A stretch of 64,000 nt of DNA, from contig OX638355.1 of the NCBI GenBank assembly GCA_951813285.1, positions 1,273,136 to 1,337,135 of the forward strand, read 5' to 3'. Origin of the DNA: Terriglobia bacterium. Lineage in GTDB: Bacteria; Acidobacteriota; Terriglobia; Versatilivoradales; Versatilivoraceae. Position 1 is the first letter of the stretch; each line of letters opens with the position of its first letter. Shown piece by piece: positions 1-8,724 of this stretch. The notes under the pieces are model-generated. The model was not told where the DNA came from, did no database searches, and saw only the letters and a program-made list of their open reading frames with translations. The translations under genes and the position numbers were made by a program.

Positions 1-790
1 GCTGGAGGGAGGTCAGATTGGCGGCCACTCCCAGGTAGTGATCCAGCAACTCATTCCTCAAGGACCAGGGCAGGTCCGCCTTGGAGTCCAGCAGCAGTGA
101 AGCCACGTCATACTGCAGCGCGCCCTTCCGCCCCCCCTGGTAGTCGATGCAGTAAAGCCTTTCCTGGAACCACATGAGGTTGCGGGACTGGAAATCGCGG
201 TAGAGGAAGTGGTTGGTGTCGGCTTCCATCAGGAAATCGATCAAGGTGTCGAAGTCATCCTCCAGCGCCTGTTCCTCGAAAGGGACATCCACCAGCTTCA
301 GGAAGTGGTACTTGAAATAGTTCAGGTCCCAGCGCATGGACTGCCGATCGAAGCAGGGTCTGGGGTAGCACTCGGCATAGTCGAGATCCCGGCCGCCGAC
401 GATCTGAAATCGGGCCAGCGTCTCCAGGGCCTGGCGGTAGAGACCGACCAGGCGTTCGGAGAATGCCTCCTCCCGGGCCAGGGTCGAGACCAGGGAAAAG
501 AGAGTGACGTCACCCAGGTCCTGCTGCAGGTAGATATGGCGGTCCAGGTCCGAGGCGTGGATTTCGGGCACCGGCAGGCCCTGGCGGCGAAAGTGGCGGG
601 AGAGCTTCAGGAAAGCCCGGTTTTCCTTGCGGTCGGGGTTGAAGGCTCCGATGACGGTCCGCCCCCTTCCGGTCATGCGGAAGTAGCGGCGGACCGATCC
701 ATCGGCCGAGACCGGAGCCACCCCCTCTACGGGTTCACCGCACCACTGCCGGTAGAGTTCCTGCAGGCGGGTTGTGACGTCGGAGCCCAT
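1..790 (-). CDS. aminoglycoside/choline phosphotransferase-family kinase (3' end cut by window)
   Basis: Read on the minus strand from an ATG at 790; the first 263 codons are present and the C-terminus lies outside the window. An in-frame TGA lies upstream, and 790 is the first ATG after it. The protein opens with a small-kinase N-lobe (about residues 1-100). At about residues 195-210 it has the Brenner-type loop FLYRDFQSRNLM, with the catalytic Asp and the Asn five residues on, followed by the second acidic motif in CIDYQ. The YRDFQSRN form is typical of phosphotransferases related to sugar and amino-sugar kinases such as the MurNAc/GlcNAc 1-kinase AmgK. The substrate cannot be set from sequence. 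A possible -10 (TATGAT on the minus strand, 832-837) lies 42 bp upstream, but I see no matching -35. Confidence 0.85.
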   Translation of the reverse strand, partial: MGSDVTTRLQELYRQWCGEPVEGVAPVSADGSVRRYFRMTGRGRTVIGAFNPDRKENRAFLKLSRHFRRQGLPVPEIHASDLDRHIYLQQDLGDVTLFSLVSTLAREEAFSERLVGLYRQALETLARFQIVGGRDLDYAECYPRPCFDRQSMRWDLNYFKYHFLKLVDVPFEEQALEDDFDTLIDFLMEADTNHFLYRDFQSRNLMWFQERLYCIDYQGGRKGALQYDVASLLLDSKADLPWSLRNELLDHYLGVAANLTSLQ

Positions 791-986
791 CGGTCTCGCG
801 GAACCGGATTGCTTCCAGATGCACCTCGAAGATCATACACCAGGGCTGCCATCCCCTATCATGATCGGGATAATTCCACGGCTTGAGGACCGGCGCCAGG
901 TCAGTGTCCGGCTTGGGCCAGGCGGCAGGGTCTTTGTGGTTGAACAGCGTCTGATAGAGGGTGTCTCCCCTTTGTGAGCGCCACGC

Positions 987-1016
987 CCGACAGCCCTTCT
1001 GCAGGGGTGATATAAT
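987..1016 (+). promoter_or_regulatory. sigma-70-type promoter for the PSD1 gene
   Basis: A perfect -10 hexamer TATAAT lies at 1011-1016 with CCGACA (987-992) 18 bp upstream as a partial -35. Transcription would start near 1023, just before the Shine-Dalgarno-like AGAGGG at 1025-1030. The rest of 791-1037 is a divergent intergenic stretch without a supported gene. Confidence 0.65.
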
Positions 1017-1037
1017 CGCTCCCCAGAGGGTTTCATC

Positions 1038-4000
1038 GTGCAAGGAACAGGGCAGAACATGGGGCTGCGGCAGAGAGCCTGGGTGATCCGGGCGTCCGGC
1101 TCCGCATTGATAACGGCATGGCTCATCCTGGGGTTGATGGGAGTGCGGGTCCTGTCCCTGCCGGCTCAGGAGGTTGGTCCTCCCGGCTTCGATACCGACG
1201 TGCTGCCCATCTTTCAGCAGCATTGCCTGCAGTGTCACAGTGACCAGGCGCGTCAAGGGGGATTGTCCCTGGAGACCCTGGAAAGGGTACTGGCCGGCGG
1301 AGACTCGGGTGCGGTGGTGGTGGCCCACGAGCCTCTGGCAAGTCGGCTGCTGGTCCTGATCAACTCCGGCGGCATGCCCATGGGAGCACCGCCGCTGGGG
1401 GCGGGGGCCATCGACCTGGTTCGCCGCTGGATCGAAGCCGGGATGCCCGGGGAGACCGCGGAGACCCCTGTTCCCGCGACCGAGTCTCCCGTGCGCGAGC
1501 GGGAGGTGATGGCGGCCATTCTGGGGGCCAAGTGCCTGCCTTGCCACGGGCGCAGGCGCCAGGAAGCCGCCCTGGACCTGAGGACTCGAGAGGGTTTGTT
1601 GATAGGGGGAGAGTCGGGCCCCGCCGTCGTTCCCGGCAAGCCGGAGGAAAGCCTGCTGGTGCGGCGCATCCGGGCGCAGGAGATGCCGCCGCCCCATCTG
1701 CAGGAACAGTTCTCGGTGCGCGGCCTGACCTCGGTCGAGTTTGAGAAGGTGCAGGCCTGGATTGCCCAGGGAGCCCTGCCCGATCCCGAAAAGCCTCCCG
1801 AAACCAACCCGGGTCGGGATCCGATGGTAGGCTCCAAGGACCGGCAATTCTGGTCCTTTCGACCGCCCAGCCGGCCGGTCGAACCCCGCGTGAAGGGAAA
1901 GGATCGCGTCCGGAACCCGATAGACGCCTTCCTGCTGGCTCGATTGGAAGCAGAGGGCCTGGGCTTTTCCCCTCCGGCTGAGCGCTTGACCTTGATGAGG
2001 CGGGCCTATCTCGACCTGGTGGGCCTTCCTCCTTCGCCCGAAGAGATTCAGTCCTACCTGGCCGACTCCGACCCTCGGGCTTACCAACGCCTGGTCGACC
2101 GTCTTCTGGAATCACCCCACTACGGCGAGCGCTGGGCCCGCTACTGGCTGGACGCTGTGGGCTATGCCGATTCCGAAGGAGGGGTTTCCTCCGACAACAT
2201 CCGGCCCCACGCCTTCCGTTACCGCGATTACGTCATTCGGTCGCTGAATGCGGACAAGCCCTACGACCGGTTCCTGATCGAGCAGATCGCCGGCGACGAG
2301 CTGTTCGACTACAAGGCCGTGGAGACCTACAGCCCCGATCAGTTGGACCTGCTGGTGGCCACCGGATTTCTGCGAATGGGACCGGACTCGACCTACAGCA
2401 CCGAGCAGAACAACCTGCCGGAACGCCTGGATGTGGTGGCCACCCAGATTGAAATCCTGAGTTCCTCCACCCTGGGGCTGACACTGGCTTGCGCCCGCTG
2501 CCACGACCACAAGTACGATCCGCTGTCCCAACGGGACTACTATCGGCTGAGCGCCATCTTGAGGACGGCCTACGATCCCTACGACTGGCTGTCGCCCAGC
2601 ATGGGCTGCATCGGAGTGGGAGCCAACTGCAACGAGACCAACACCCGCTTGTTGCCGCTGCCTTCGTCCGGCGAGCTGCGGGAGGTGGAGGAGTACAACG
2701 CTCCCTTCAAGCGCAAGATCGCGGAACTGGAGCGGCAACTGGAGGAGAAAGCCCGCCCCCTTCGCAAGCAGCTCCTCCAGGAAAAGATGGCGGCCCTGCC
2801 CGAGTCCCTGCGGCAGGATTTGAAAGAGGCCTCGCAGGCCGGTCCCGAAGAACGAACCCCGGTTCAGAAGTATCTGTTGGGCAAGTTTGCGGAGACCCTT
2901 CAGGTAACCGAGGCCGAAATACTTCAGCGGTTCAAGGACTTTGCCGAGACCTCCAAGGAGATCGAGGAGCAGATCAAGGACGAGAAAAAGAAGCTGAAGG
3001 CCAAGCCCAAGATACGGGCGCTGTTCGACATGGGAGGTCGTCCCACCCCCACTCGGGTTTTGGGACGGGGAGAATACACCAATCCCGGGGACCGGGTGCT
3101 GCCGGGAGTGCCGGCGGTGCTCAACGGAGAGTTGATGCCCTACCGGCTGGAAAAGCCCGACTGGAGCACCGAAACCACCGGGCGGCGTCTGGCCCTGGCC
3201 AAATGGTTGACTCAACCCGACCACCCCCTGACGGCCCGCGTCGTGGTGAACCGCATTTGGCAGCATCATTTCGGCGTGGGGCTGGTGAGCACACCCGGCA
3301 ACTTCGGCAGCACCGGTGCGCGGCCATCCCATCCCGAGCTGCTGGATTGGCTGGCCCGAGAATTCGTGGATAGCGGTTGGAGCCTCAAGTCCCTGCACCG
3401 TTCGATCATGAGGTCCACGGCCTACCGTCAGACATCCAGCGCCGGACGGCTCTTCCTGGAGCGCGACCCCGACAATCGCCTGGTGTCCCGTTTTCCCCTC
3501 AGGCGATTGGATGCGGACGCTCTCAGGGATTCCATTCTCAAGGTTTCGGGCCGGCTGGACCCGACCCGTTACGGTCCCGCCGACGAGCTGGAGATCGAGC
3601 CCGACGGAGAGGTGATCGCCAAAGAGAGTTCCAAGGGTTACAGGAGAAGCATCTACGTGAGGCAGAGGCGTTCCCAACCCCTCAGCCTGTTGGAGTCCTT
3701 CGATGCCCCGCTGCTGGTGCCCAACTGCCTCAAGCGGCCCCATTCCACGGTTTCATCCCAGGCCCTGCACCTGGAGAACAGCCAGTTGGTGCGCCTCAGC
3801 GCACAGCACATGGCCGGTCGGGTGATTGACGCCGTGAGGGAGGATCCTACCAGGCAGATCGAGCGGGTCTACCTGCTGGCGCTGAGCCGACCGCCCAGTG
3901 CCGAGGAGTCCGCGACGGCCGAGGAAGCCCTCCGCCAGTTGACTCGAGAATGGAAACGGCATCTGGAAGTGGAGGTCCCGGCGGAGCCGGTTGCCAGCAA

Positions 4001-4073
4001 AGCCCGGTGGCTGGCGCTGGCATCCTTGTGCCACACTTTCCTCAACTCCGCCGAATTTCTGTATGTGAATTGA
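1038..4073 (+). CDS. PSD1 cytochrome c / DUF1549 / DUF1553 protein
   Basis: A 1011-residue exported protein of the planctomycete-type cytochrome c family. The signal peptide's hydrophobic core is LITAWLILGLMGV. Two c-type heme motifs follow, CLQCH at residues 63-67 and CLPCH at 166-170. DUF1549 runs from about residue 290 (RNPIDAFLLARL) to about 500, and DUF1553 from about 713 (RRLALAKWL) to about 960. A charged, probably helical region lies near 560-660. These proteins are almost always paired with a DUF1501 protein, as here 31 bp downstream, and occur in Planctomycetota, Verrucomicrobiota and Acidobacteriota. Their substrate is unproven. The GTG at 1038 follows AGAGGG by 7 bp. An ATG at 1059 behind AAGGA is an equally credible start and would give a more usual signal peptide. 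Confidence 0.93.
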   Translation: MQGTGQNMGLRQRAWVIRASGSALITAWLILGLMGVRVLSLPAQEVGPPGFDTDVLPIFQQHCLQCHSDQARQGGLSLETLERVLAGGDSGAVVVAHEPLASRLLVLINSGGMPMGAPPLGAGAIDLVRRWIEAGMPGETAETPVPATESPVREREVMAAILGAKCLPCHGRRRQEAALDLRTREGLLIGGESGPAVVPGKPEESLLVRRIRAQEMPPPHLQEQFSVRGLTSVEFEKVQAWIAQGALPDPEKPPETNPGRDPMVGSKDRQFWSFRPPSRPVEPRVKGKDRVRNPIDAFLLARLEAEGLGFSPPAERLTLMRRAYLDLVGLPPSPEEIQSYLADSDPRAYQRLVDRLLESPHYGERWARYWLDAVGYADSEGGVSSDNIRPHAFRYRDYVIRSLNADKPYDRFLIEQIAGDELFDYKAVETYSPDQLDLLVATGFLRMGPDSTYSTEQNNLPERLDVVATQIEILSSSTLGLTLACARCHDHKYDPLSQRDYYRLSAILRTAYDPYDWLSPSMGCIGVGANCNETNTRLLPLPSSGELREVEEYNAPFKRKIAELERQLEEKARPLRKQLLQEKMAALPESLRQDLKEASQAGPEERTPVQKYLLGKFAETLQVTEAEILQRFKDFAETSKEIEEQIKDEKKKLKAKPKIRALFDMGGRPTPTRVLGRGEYTNPGDRVLPGVPAVLNGELMPYRLEKPDWSTETTGRRLALAKWLTQPDHPLTARVVVNRIWQHHFGVGLVSTPGNFGSTGARPSHPELLDWLAREFVDSGWSLKSLHRSIMRSTAYRQTSSAGRLFLERDPDNRLVSRFPLRRLDADALRDSILKVSGRLDPTRYGPADELEIEPDGEVIAKESSKGYRRSIYVRQRRSQPLSLLESFDAPLLVPNCLKRPHSTVSSQALHLENSQLVRLSAQHMAGRVIDAVREDPTRQIERVYLLALSRPPSAEESATAEEALRQLTREWKRHLEVEVPAEPVASKARWLALASLCHTFLNSAEFLYVN

Positions 4074-4104
4074 ATAGCTTGGCTGAAATCGAGGAACGAG
4101 TCCT

Positions 4105-5580
4105 ATGAATTCCAGACAAAGGCATGCTGCCCCCGGGAGTCGTCCCGCACCCATCGACCGGCGGACGTTCTTTTCCCAGGTGGGAGACGGCCTTCAGGGA
4201 GCCGCCCTGGCCACCTTGCTGGGGAAGGACCTTCTGGCGCCCGGTTCCCTCCTGGCGGCGGGTTCGCGGCAGGTCTACGATCTGAAAAAGCAGCAACCCC
4301 ATTACGAGCCCAGGGCCACCTCGGTCATTCAGTTGTTCATGAACGGCGGACCGAGCCAGGTGGATCTGCTGGATCCCAAACCCGCCCTGGAGAAATTTGC
4401 CGGTCAGCCTCCCAGCCGAGACCTGGCCAGTGAAATTCGAGCCGTGCGGGAAGCCGGCGGTCTGATGCCGTCCCCGTTCAAGTTCGCCAAGCGGGGTGAA
4501 TCGGGTACCGAGGTGTCGGAGGTGATGCCTCACCTGGCGAAGCAGGTAGACGATATCACGGTGATCCGGTCCATGTTCACGCCCCACATCGCCCACGAAT
4601 CCTCGCTGTTTGTCATGCATTCGGGGCGCATGTTTCCCGGGCGGCCTTCGCTGGGCGCCTGGGTGGTCTACGGCCTGGGCAGCGAGAACCGGAACCTGCC
4701 CGCCTACGTGGTGCTGGACGATCCCAAGGGACTGCCCATCAACGACATCCAGAACTGGCAGGCAGGCTTTCTGCCGGCCGTCTACCAGGGGACCCGGGTG
4801 CGGTCCCAGGGTTCGCCGCTACTCAACCTGCATCCCAGGGAGGAGTGGCCCAATCCGGTGGTGAAGCTGTCCCGTTCTCTGCTCAGACACCTGGACCGAA
4901 ACCACTTGAGCCGGCACCCGGACGAAGCGGAGCTGGAAGCTCGCATCGCCGGTTACGAGTTGGCGGCCCGCATGCAATTGGCCGCTTCGGATGCTCTGGA
5001 TGTGTCGGGGGAATCCGAGGCCACCAAGGAGATGTACGGCCTCAACGACGAGTTGACCGCTTCCTACGGCAAACGCTGCCTGATGGCTCGAAGATTGGTG
5101 GAGCGGGGAGTCCGGCTGGTTCAAGTCTACATCGAAGGCCAGATCTGGGACAACCACAACGCCCTGGTCAAGAACCTGGGTTATGCCTGTGGCAAGACCG
5201 ACAAACCGGCCGCGGCCCTGCTAAAGGACTTGAAGCTGCGGGGATTGCTGGATCGAACGCTGGTGGTTTGGGGAGGAGAATTCGGCCGGCTTCCCATCGC
5301 CCAGCAGCCCGCCAGTGGCGAGGTGGGCCGTGATCACGGCCCCTCGGGATTCAGCGTCTGGCTGGCCGGAGGCGGGATCAAGGGGGGCACCGTCTACGGA
5401 GCCACCGATGACATCGGCTTCAAGGCCGTGGACAACCCCGTCAGCGTACACGACTTCCACGCCACCATCCTTCACCTGCTGGGAATGAACCACCGGCAGT
5501 TGATCTTCGAGCGCGAGGGCCGTAGCGAAAGACTGACGGACGAGTTTCCCGCCCGCATCGTCCAGGATATTATTGCCTAG
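4105..5580 (+). CDS. DUF1501 protein with Tat signal
   Basis: A 491-residue protein of the DUF1501 family, which has an alkaline phosphatase/sulfatase-like fold. It begins with a twin-arginine signal, DRRTFFSQVG at residues 18-27, followed by the hydrophobic stretch GAALATLL, so export of the folded protein is expected. Family hallmarks are the FMNGGPSQVDLLDPKP segment near residue 75, the conserved HPDE/YE stretch in the middle, and the C-terminal GGEFGR...DHG...SVW core with HDFHATILHLLG near the end. It follows the PSD1 gene by 31 bp on the same strand and is presumably co-transcribed. The pair is expected to work together, but the reaction is not established. The next gene is convergent with only 7 bp between stops. 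Confidence 0.93.
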   Translation: MNSRQRHAAPGSRPAPIDRRTFFSQVGDGLQGAALATLLGKDLLAPGSLLAAGSRQVYDLKKQQPHYEPRATSVIQLFMNGGPSQVDLLDPKPALEKFAGQPPSRDLASEIRAVREAGGLMPSPFKFAKRGESGTEVSEVMPHLAKQVDDITVIRSMFTPHIAHESSLFVMHSGRMFPGRPSLGAWVVYGLGSENRNLPAYVVLDDPKGLPINDIQNWQAGFLPAVYQGTRVRSQGSPLLNLHPREEWPNPVVKLSRSLLRHLDRNHLSRHPDEAELEARIAGYELAARMQLAASDALDVSGESEATKEMYGLNDELTASYGKRCLMARRLVERGVRLVQVYIEGQIWDNHNALVKNLGYACGKTDKPAAALLKDLKLRGLLDRTLVVWGGEFGRLPIAQQPASGEVGRDHGPSGFSVWLAGGGIKGGTVYGATDDIGFKAVDNPVSVHDFHATILHLLGMNHRQLIFEREGRSERLTDEFPARIVQDIIA

Positions 5581-5587
5581 CCGTCAG

Positions 5588-5800
5588 TTACTGAATGCTT
5601 ACCACGTTGCTGGCCTTCAGTCCCTTGGGACCGCGCTCGATGGTGAATTCCACCCGCTGTCCCTCATCCAGCGACCGGTAGCCATCCGACTGCACCGCCG
5701 AATAATGCACAAAGACATCCTCGCCGCCTTCATGAGAAATGAAGCCGTAGCCTTTGCTTGAGTTGAACCACTTTACAGTTCCCTGAATTCTATCTGACAT
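5588..5800 (-). CDS. cold-shock domain protein (CspA family)
   Basis: A 70-residue single cold-shock domain, the normal length for CspA-type RNA/DNA-binding proteins. RNP1 is visible as KGYGFIS (residues 15-21) and RNP2 as DVFVHYS (about 28-34), with the KWFN strand before them. The frame is open further upstream, but MSDRIQG at 5800 matches family N-termini and has AAGGG just upstream. Such proteins bind single-stranded nucleic acid and act as RNA chaperones. The gene is convergent with the DUF1501 gene. A terminator 60 bp upstream separates it from the amidohydrolase operon, so it should have its own promoter. I could not pick one out. Confidence 0.96.
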   Translation of the reverse strand: MSDRIQGTVKWFNSSKGYGFISHEGGEDVFVHYSAVQSDGYRSLDEGQRVEFTIERGPKGLKASNVVSIQ

Positions 5801-5860
5801 AGCCCTTCGCTCACTCCTTCTCCAAAATAGTTGACACCCCGGATCTCCGAGTGTCGGGAC

Positions 5861-5890
5861 AAAAAAAAGCCGCCTCAAACCGCGGCGGCT
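5861..5890 (-). terminator. rho-independent terminator of the amidohydrolase operon
   Basis: On the minus strand, a perfect 7-bp stem AGCCGCC/GGCGGCT (5884-5890 with 5868-5874) and a 9-nt loop are followed by eight Ts (5868-5861). It lies 89 bp past the stop of the amidohydrolase gene and 60 bp before the cold-shock start, so it most simply ends the upstream transcript. Confidence 0.85.
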
Positions 5891-5979
5891 GCTTCAAAAC
5901 CGAACAGACACTCGCCTCACCAGAGTCAGAGGCCACTATACGCTTCGGGTTTTTCCTTGTCAATCCCGAGCGTTGAAAC

Positions 5980-6729
5980 TCAGATCCCGAGCAGGCGGCA
6001 GGCGTTCTCGCCCAGGATCTGCCGCTTGGCCTGATCGCCGATGTCTGCCGTGAGGATCTTGCCGATCTGGGATCGCGGGTCCATCAGAGGGGTGTCGGAA
6101 CCGAACAGGACCCGCTCTGCTCCGGCCTTTTGCACCAGTTCCTCCACCACTCCCGGACTGCGAAAGGTCGAGCAGGTCTCCAGGTAGACGTTGGGGTATG
6201 ACCGGGCGGCTTGAATGGCCTGGCTGCGAGGGGGCTCCACGTTGCCGGAGTGGCCGGCCACAAAGCTCGCGCCGGGGAATCGTGGCGCCACCTGAGACAG
6301 GAATCGCGGCGCGGCCGTGGGTTCGATACCGGTGTGGCTAATGATCGGCAGCCCGCGCCGATGGGCGAAGTCGTAGATGGGGTCCCAGATCGGATGGTCC
6401 AAAGGAAAGGGCGTGTAGGGTGGGTAGATCTTGATGGCCCGCATCCCGAGGGAGTCGAAGGCTCGCTCCAATTCCGGCGCCATTGTGTCCGGCATCAGGG
6501 GAGACACGTAGGCGAAACCGATGAAGCGATCGGGGTGGGCCTCCACGAAGCGGGCGGTCAGGTCATTTCCGGTGCGGCCGTCGGGGTGAAAGACATTGAA
6601 GACGCAGCTTTTGTCGATGCCGACCGCGTCCATGGCCCGAAGCATCTCGTTGGGATCATCGATCAGGCCCATACAATTCTGCTTGCCCACGTGGCCGTGG
6701 AAATCGATCACCATTGTTCCCGCAATCAT
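5980..6729 (-). CDS. amidohydrolase-2 family metal-dependent hydrolase
   Basis: A 249-residue TIM-barrel hydrolase of the amidohydrolase_2 (ACMSD-like) family. The metal-site pattern is complete: HGH at residues 11-13, SHTG with His132, AGHSG with His160 and GSDTP with Asp212. Members hydrolyse or decarboxylate small cyclic or lactone-like compounds; the substrate here is unknown. No signal peptide is seen, so it is probably cytoplasmic. The start overlaps the stop of the upstream gene by 4 bp (ATGA), which points to translational coupling. A second Met at residue 6 is possible as a start. The likely terminator lies at 5861-5890. Confidence 0.92.
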   Translation of the reverse strand: MIAGTMVIDFHGHVGKQNCMGLIDDPNEMLRAMDAVGIDKSCVFNVFHPDGRTGNDLTARFVEAHPDRFIGFAYVSPLMPDTMAPELERAFDSLGMRAIKIYPPYTPFPLDHPIWDPIYDFAHRRGLPIISHTGIEPTAAPRFLSQVAPRFPGASFVAGHSGNVEPPRSQAIQAARSYPNVYLETCSTFRSPGVVEELVQKAGAERVLFGSDTPLMDPRSQIGKILTADIGDQAKRQILGENACRLLGI

Positions 6730-7487
6730 GGTGTCTTCCTATCTCCTACAATGCGTTCGAGGTTGCCGGCGCAAAGAATCGCCAGTGCGCTTGGGTCCAG
6801 GCCCAAGTGATGAATCAAGAATAGAATGGGCCCCATAGCGTAGCGCGGGTAGAAGGAACCGTAAACCAGGCGTTCGATGCCGAATTCGTCGATCAGCGGT
6901 TGAAGCTTTTCCAGGCCCTCGTAGCGGCTCAGCTCCAAGTGGGCATTGGGCAACTGACGCAATAGCGGTCCGACCACCGCGTAATGGGCATAGTGGGCGC
7001 CCAGCAGGACGGTAACCAGATCCGGCAACCGGCGCAGCGTGTCCCTGACTTCCACTGCCGGCGTGTCGACCAGAGAAAGCCACAGGGGGATGTGCTCGGC
7101 AGCCAACCATTCCAGCAATTCCCCATAGATCCAGTCTACGAAGGGAAGGCGACATTCCTCGGTGTTGTGGAGGCGGACGCTGGTGAGTTGCTTCGCTCGA
7201 TGCAACTGCTGCAACTGGGCCAGGCTCTCGGGGGTGGGATCGGCCACCCATTGGGGCTGCAGCGCCGATTGCCCCTCCACCCAGGTCGATAGACTCTCGT
7301 TGCCTTCAAGAGCGCTGAGAGCTTCTCCCTGGAGGTGGTAGATCAGAGCTCGATCCACGCCGTGCCGGTTCATTTCCTCCAGGAGTTGGTCGCGGGTCTC
7401 AAACGGCGAGACCCGATCGCGGCGATGCCCCACGCCGACGTTGGCGTCGAAAACAGGGACCTGCGCTCGGAAGTTCAGGGTTGTCAT
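6726..7487 (-). CDS. amidohydrolase-like protein with degenerate metal site
   Basis: A 253-residue protein whose length and segment pattern follow the amidohydrolase_2 fold of its downstream partner, but without the metal ligands. The N-terminal HxH position reads FDAN, and the C-terminal GSD position reads YGSFYP. The barrel-like sequence (MNRHGVDRALIYH, then RLVYGSFYPRYAMG) remains. It is probably non-catalytic or uses other chemistry, for instance as a partner subunit of the next protein. The two genes overlap by 4 bp. The family assignment rests on pattern and neighbourhood, so it is less certain than for its partner. Confidence 0.8.
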   Translation of the reverse strand: MTTLNFRAQVPVFDANVGVGHRRDRVSPFETRDQLLEEMNRHGVDRALIYHLQGEALSALEGNESLSTWVEGQSALQPQWVADPTPESLAQLQQLHRAKQLTSVRLHNTEECRLPFVDWIYGELLEWLAAEHIPLWLSLVDTPAVEVRDTLRRLPDLVTVLLGAHYAHYAVVGPLLRQLPNAHLELSRYEGLEKLQPLIDEFGIERLVYGSFYPRYAMGPILFLIHHLGLDPSALAILCAGNLERIVGDRKTP

Positions 7488-7813
7488 GACCGATCGGGGT
7501 TCTGTAGGTGCAGCCGCGCTCCCGTGTGCAACCGTCGGCGATTATCTCCCAAGTCCGGCCGCCTGTCGAGCATGGACTGACTGGGGCCGTCCCCTGTGCC
7601 GCAATCCCGGGGTGCACGTCAGATTTTTGAGGAGCCGCCCACCAGACCCCCCCCACCGCGCTCCCGGGAGGTCATCACCCCATGGCATCCCAATTGGGAC
7701 GTGCATCCCGGCGCCTCTTGACCCAGGCGGGCGGGCTTCGCTAGCATGGGTCCGCCACCGGCTTGGAGACGCGGGCCGGGTGGCGTGGCATCGATCCAAA
7801 CCGGGGGATACCC
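7488..7813. other. divergent intergenic region
   Basis: This 326-bp stretch between the amidohydrolase operon (minus) and the dioxygenase gene (plus) has no supported gene. It holds the candidate promoter at 7718-7747; nothing else was recognised. Confidence 0.6.
7718..7747 (+). promoter_or_regulatory. candidate sigma-70 promoter
   Basis: TTGACC (7718-7723) and TAGCAT (7742-7747) are separated by 18 bp and lie about 65 bp upstream of the dioxygenase ATG. Confidence 0.45.
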
Positions 7814-8662
7814 ATGGCAACGCAAAAAGACAAGATTGTGGATACCGACTGGTCCGCCCTGACGCTGGGGCAGCGCATCCGGCATCTGGAGGTTGAAGGT
7901 TACGTGGTCTTGCCCGACCTCCTGGACAGCCAACACATCGAGCGCTTGAAGGCCGAGACCGCCAGGATGGAGACCGTACCCCGGGACTACAGCATTCACC
8001 AGCGCGGCCGGCCCAGCGTCCAGTTCTGGGGCGGCCCCGTTACCGAGTTGATCGCCCACCCGCCGACCATCGCCTTCCTGAAGGCGCTTTTCGGCGACAA
8101 GATCATCATGATGAGCTACGGCTACGACCGGTCCGAGCCGGGCCACCCCGGGATCAGCTTGCACAGCGACGGACAGCCCTGGGGCTCCAGGATTTTCGGC
8201 TACAACATGAGTTGTCCCCGCCTGGTGCGGGTACTCTACTACCTGGAAGACCTGACGCCGGAAGTCTCTCCCTTCAAGGTGATTCCCCGATCCCATCTGA
8301 GCTTTCACAACGACGGCAACCCCTACCTCCGCTACGACGATCATCCCGAACAGGTGATGGTCACCTGCAGGGCGGGATCGGCCGCTCTGATCAACCAGAA
8401 CGTTTTCCACGGGAACCATCCCAACGTGGGCGCCTACGCCCGCGAGATGCTGGCCATTGCCTACCGCCCCGCCTGGGCCGGCCCGGGGAGCGAGATCGAG
8501 CCCTGGGATCCGGAAGAGCTGGCCAAGGTCCCGCCGGCCGTCCGAGAGGTGATGGGTGACCGCAACACCCGTATCTGGAACTATGGAGGAGGCAACAAGC
8601 CTCCCCACATGCCCCTGGCGGCCCCCGGCATCGACCCCAGCCGCTGGGAACGCGTGAGTTGA
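7814..8662 (+). CDS. phytanoyl-CoA dioxygenase (PhyH) family protein
   Basis: A 282-residue Fe(II)/2-oxoglutarate-dependent oxygenase of the PhyH superfamily. Iron ligands are readable as HSD (His117, Asp119) and a distal His in NVFHGNHPN (His199 or His202), with Arg218 of AYRPAW placed to bind 2-oxoglutarate. The frame is open further upstream, but ATG 7814 has GGGGGA just before it and starts at the usual point before the EGYVVLPDLL strand. The family hydroxylates lipids, amino acids or secondary metabolites, and the substrate is unknown. It stands alone on its strand, followed by the unrelated Sel1 gene. Confidence 0.92.
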   Translation: MATQKDKIVDTDWSALTLGQRIRHLEVEGYVVLPDLLDSQHIERLKAETARMETVPRDYSIHQRGRPSVQFWGGPVTELIAHPPTIAFLKALFGDKIIMMSYGYDRSEPGHPGISLHSDGQPWGSRIFGYNMSCPRLVRVLYYLEDLTPEVSPFKVIPRSHLSFHNDGNPYLRYDDHPEQVMVTCRAGSAALINQNVFHGNHPNVGAYAREMLAIAYRPAWAGPGSEIEPWDPEELAKVPPAVREVMGDRNTRIWNYGGGNKPPHMPLAAPGIDPSRWERVS

Positions 8663-8724
8663 CCTCTGTGTCTCCTTGAGATTGGCCAGCCTACCCGGCC
8701 AGGTTCAAGAATTTGGGGGCTCTG

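Noticed and set aside
2112-3743. 543-codon open frame on the minus strand inside the PSD1 gene
   Set aside because: Low-complexity GC-driven antisense frame; the plus-strand gene has clear domains across the whole span.
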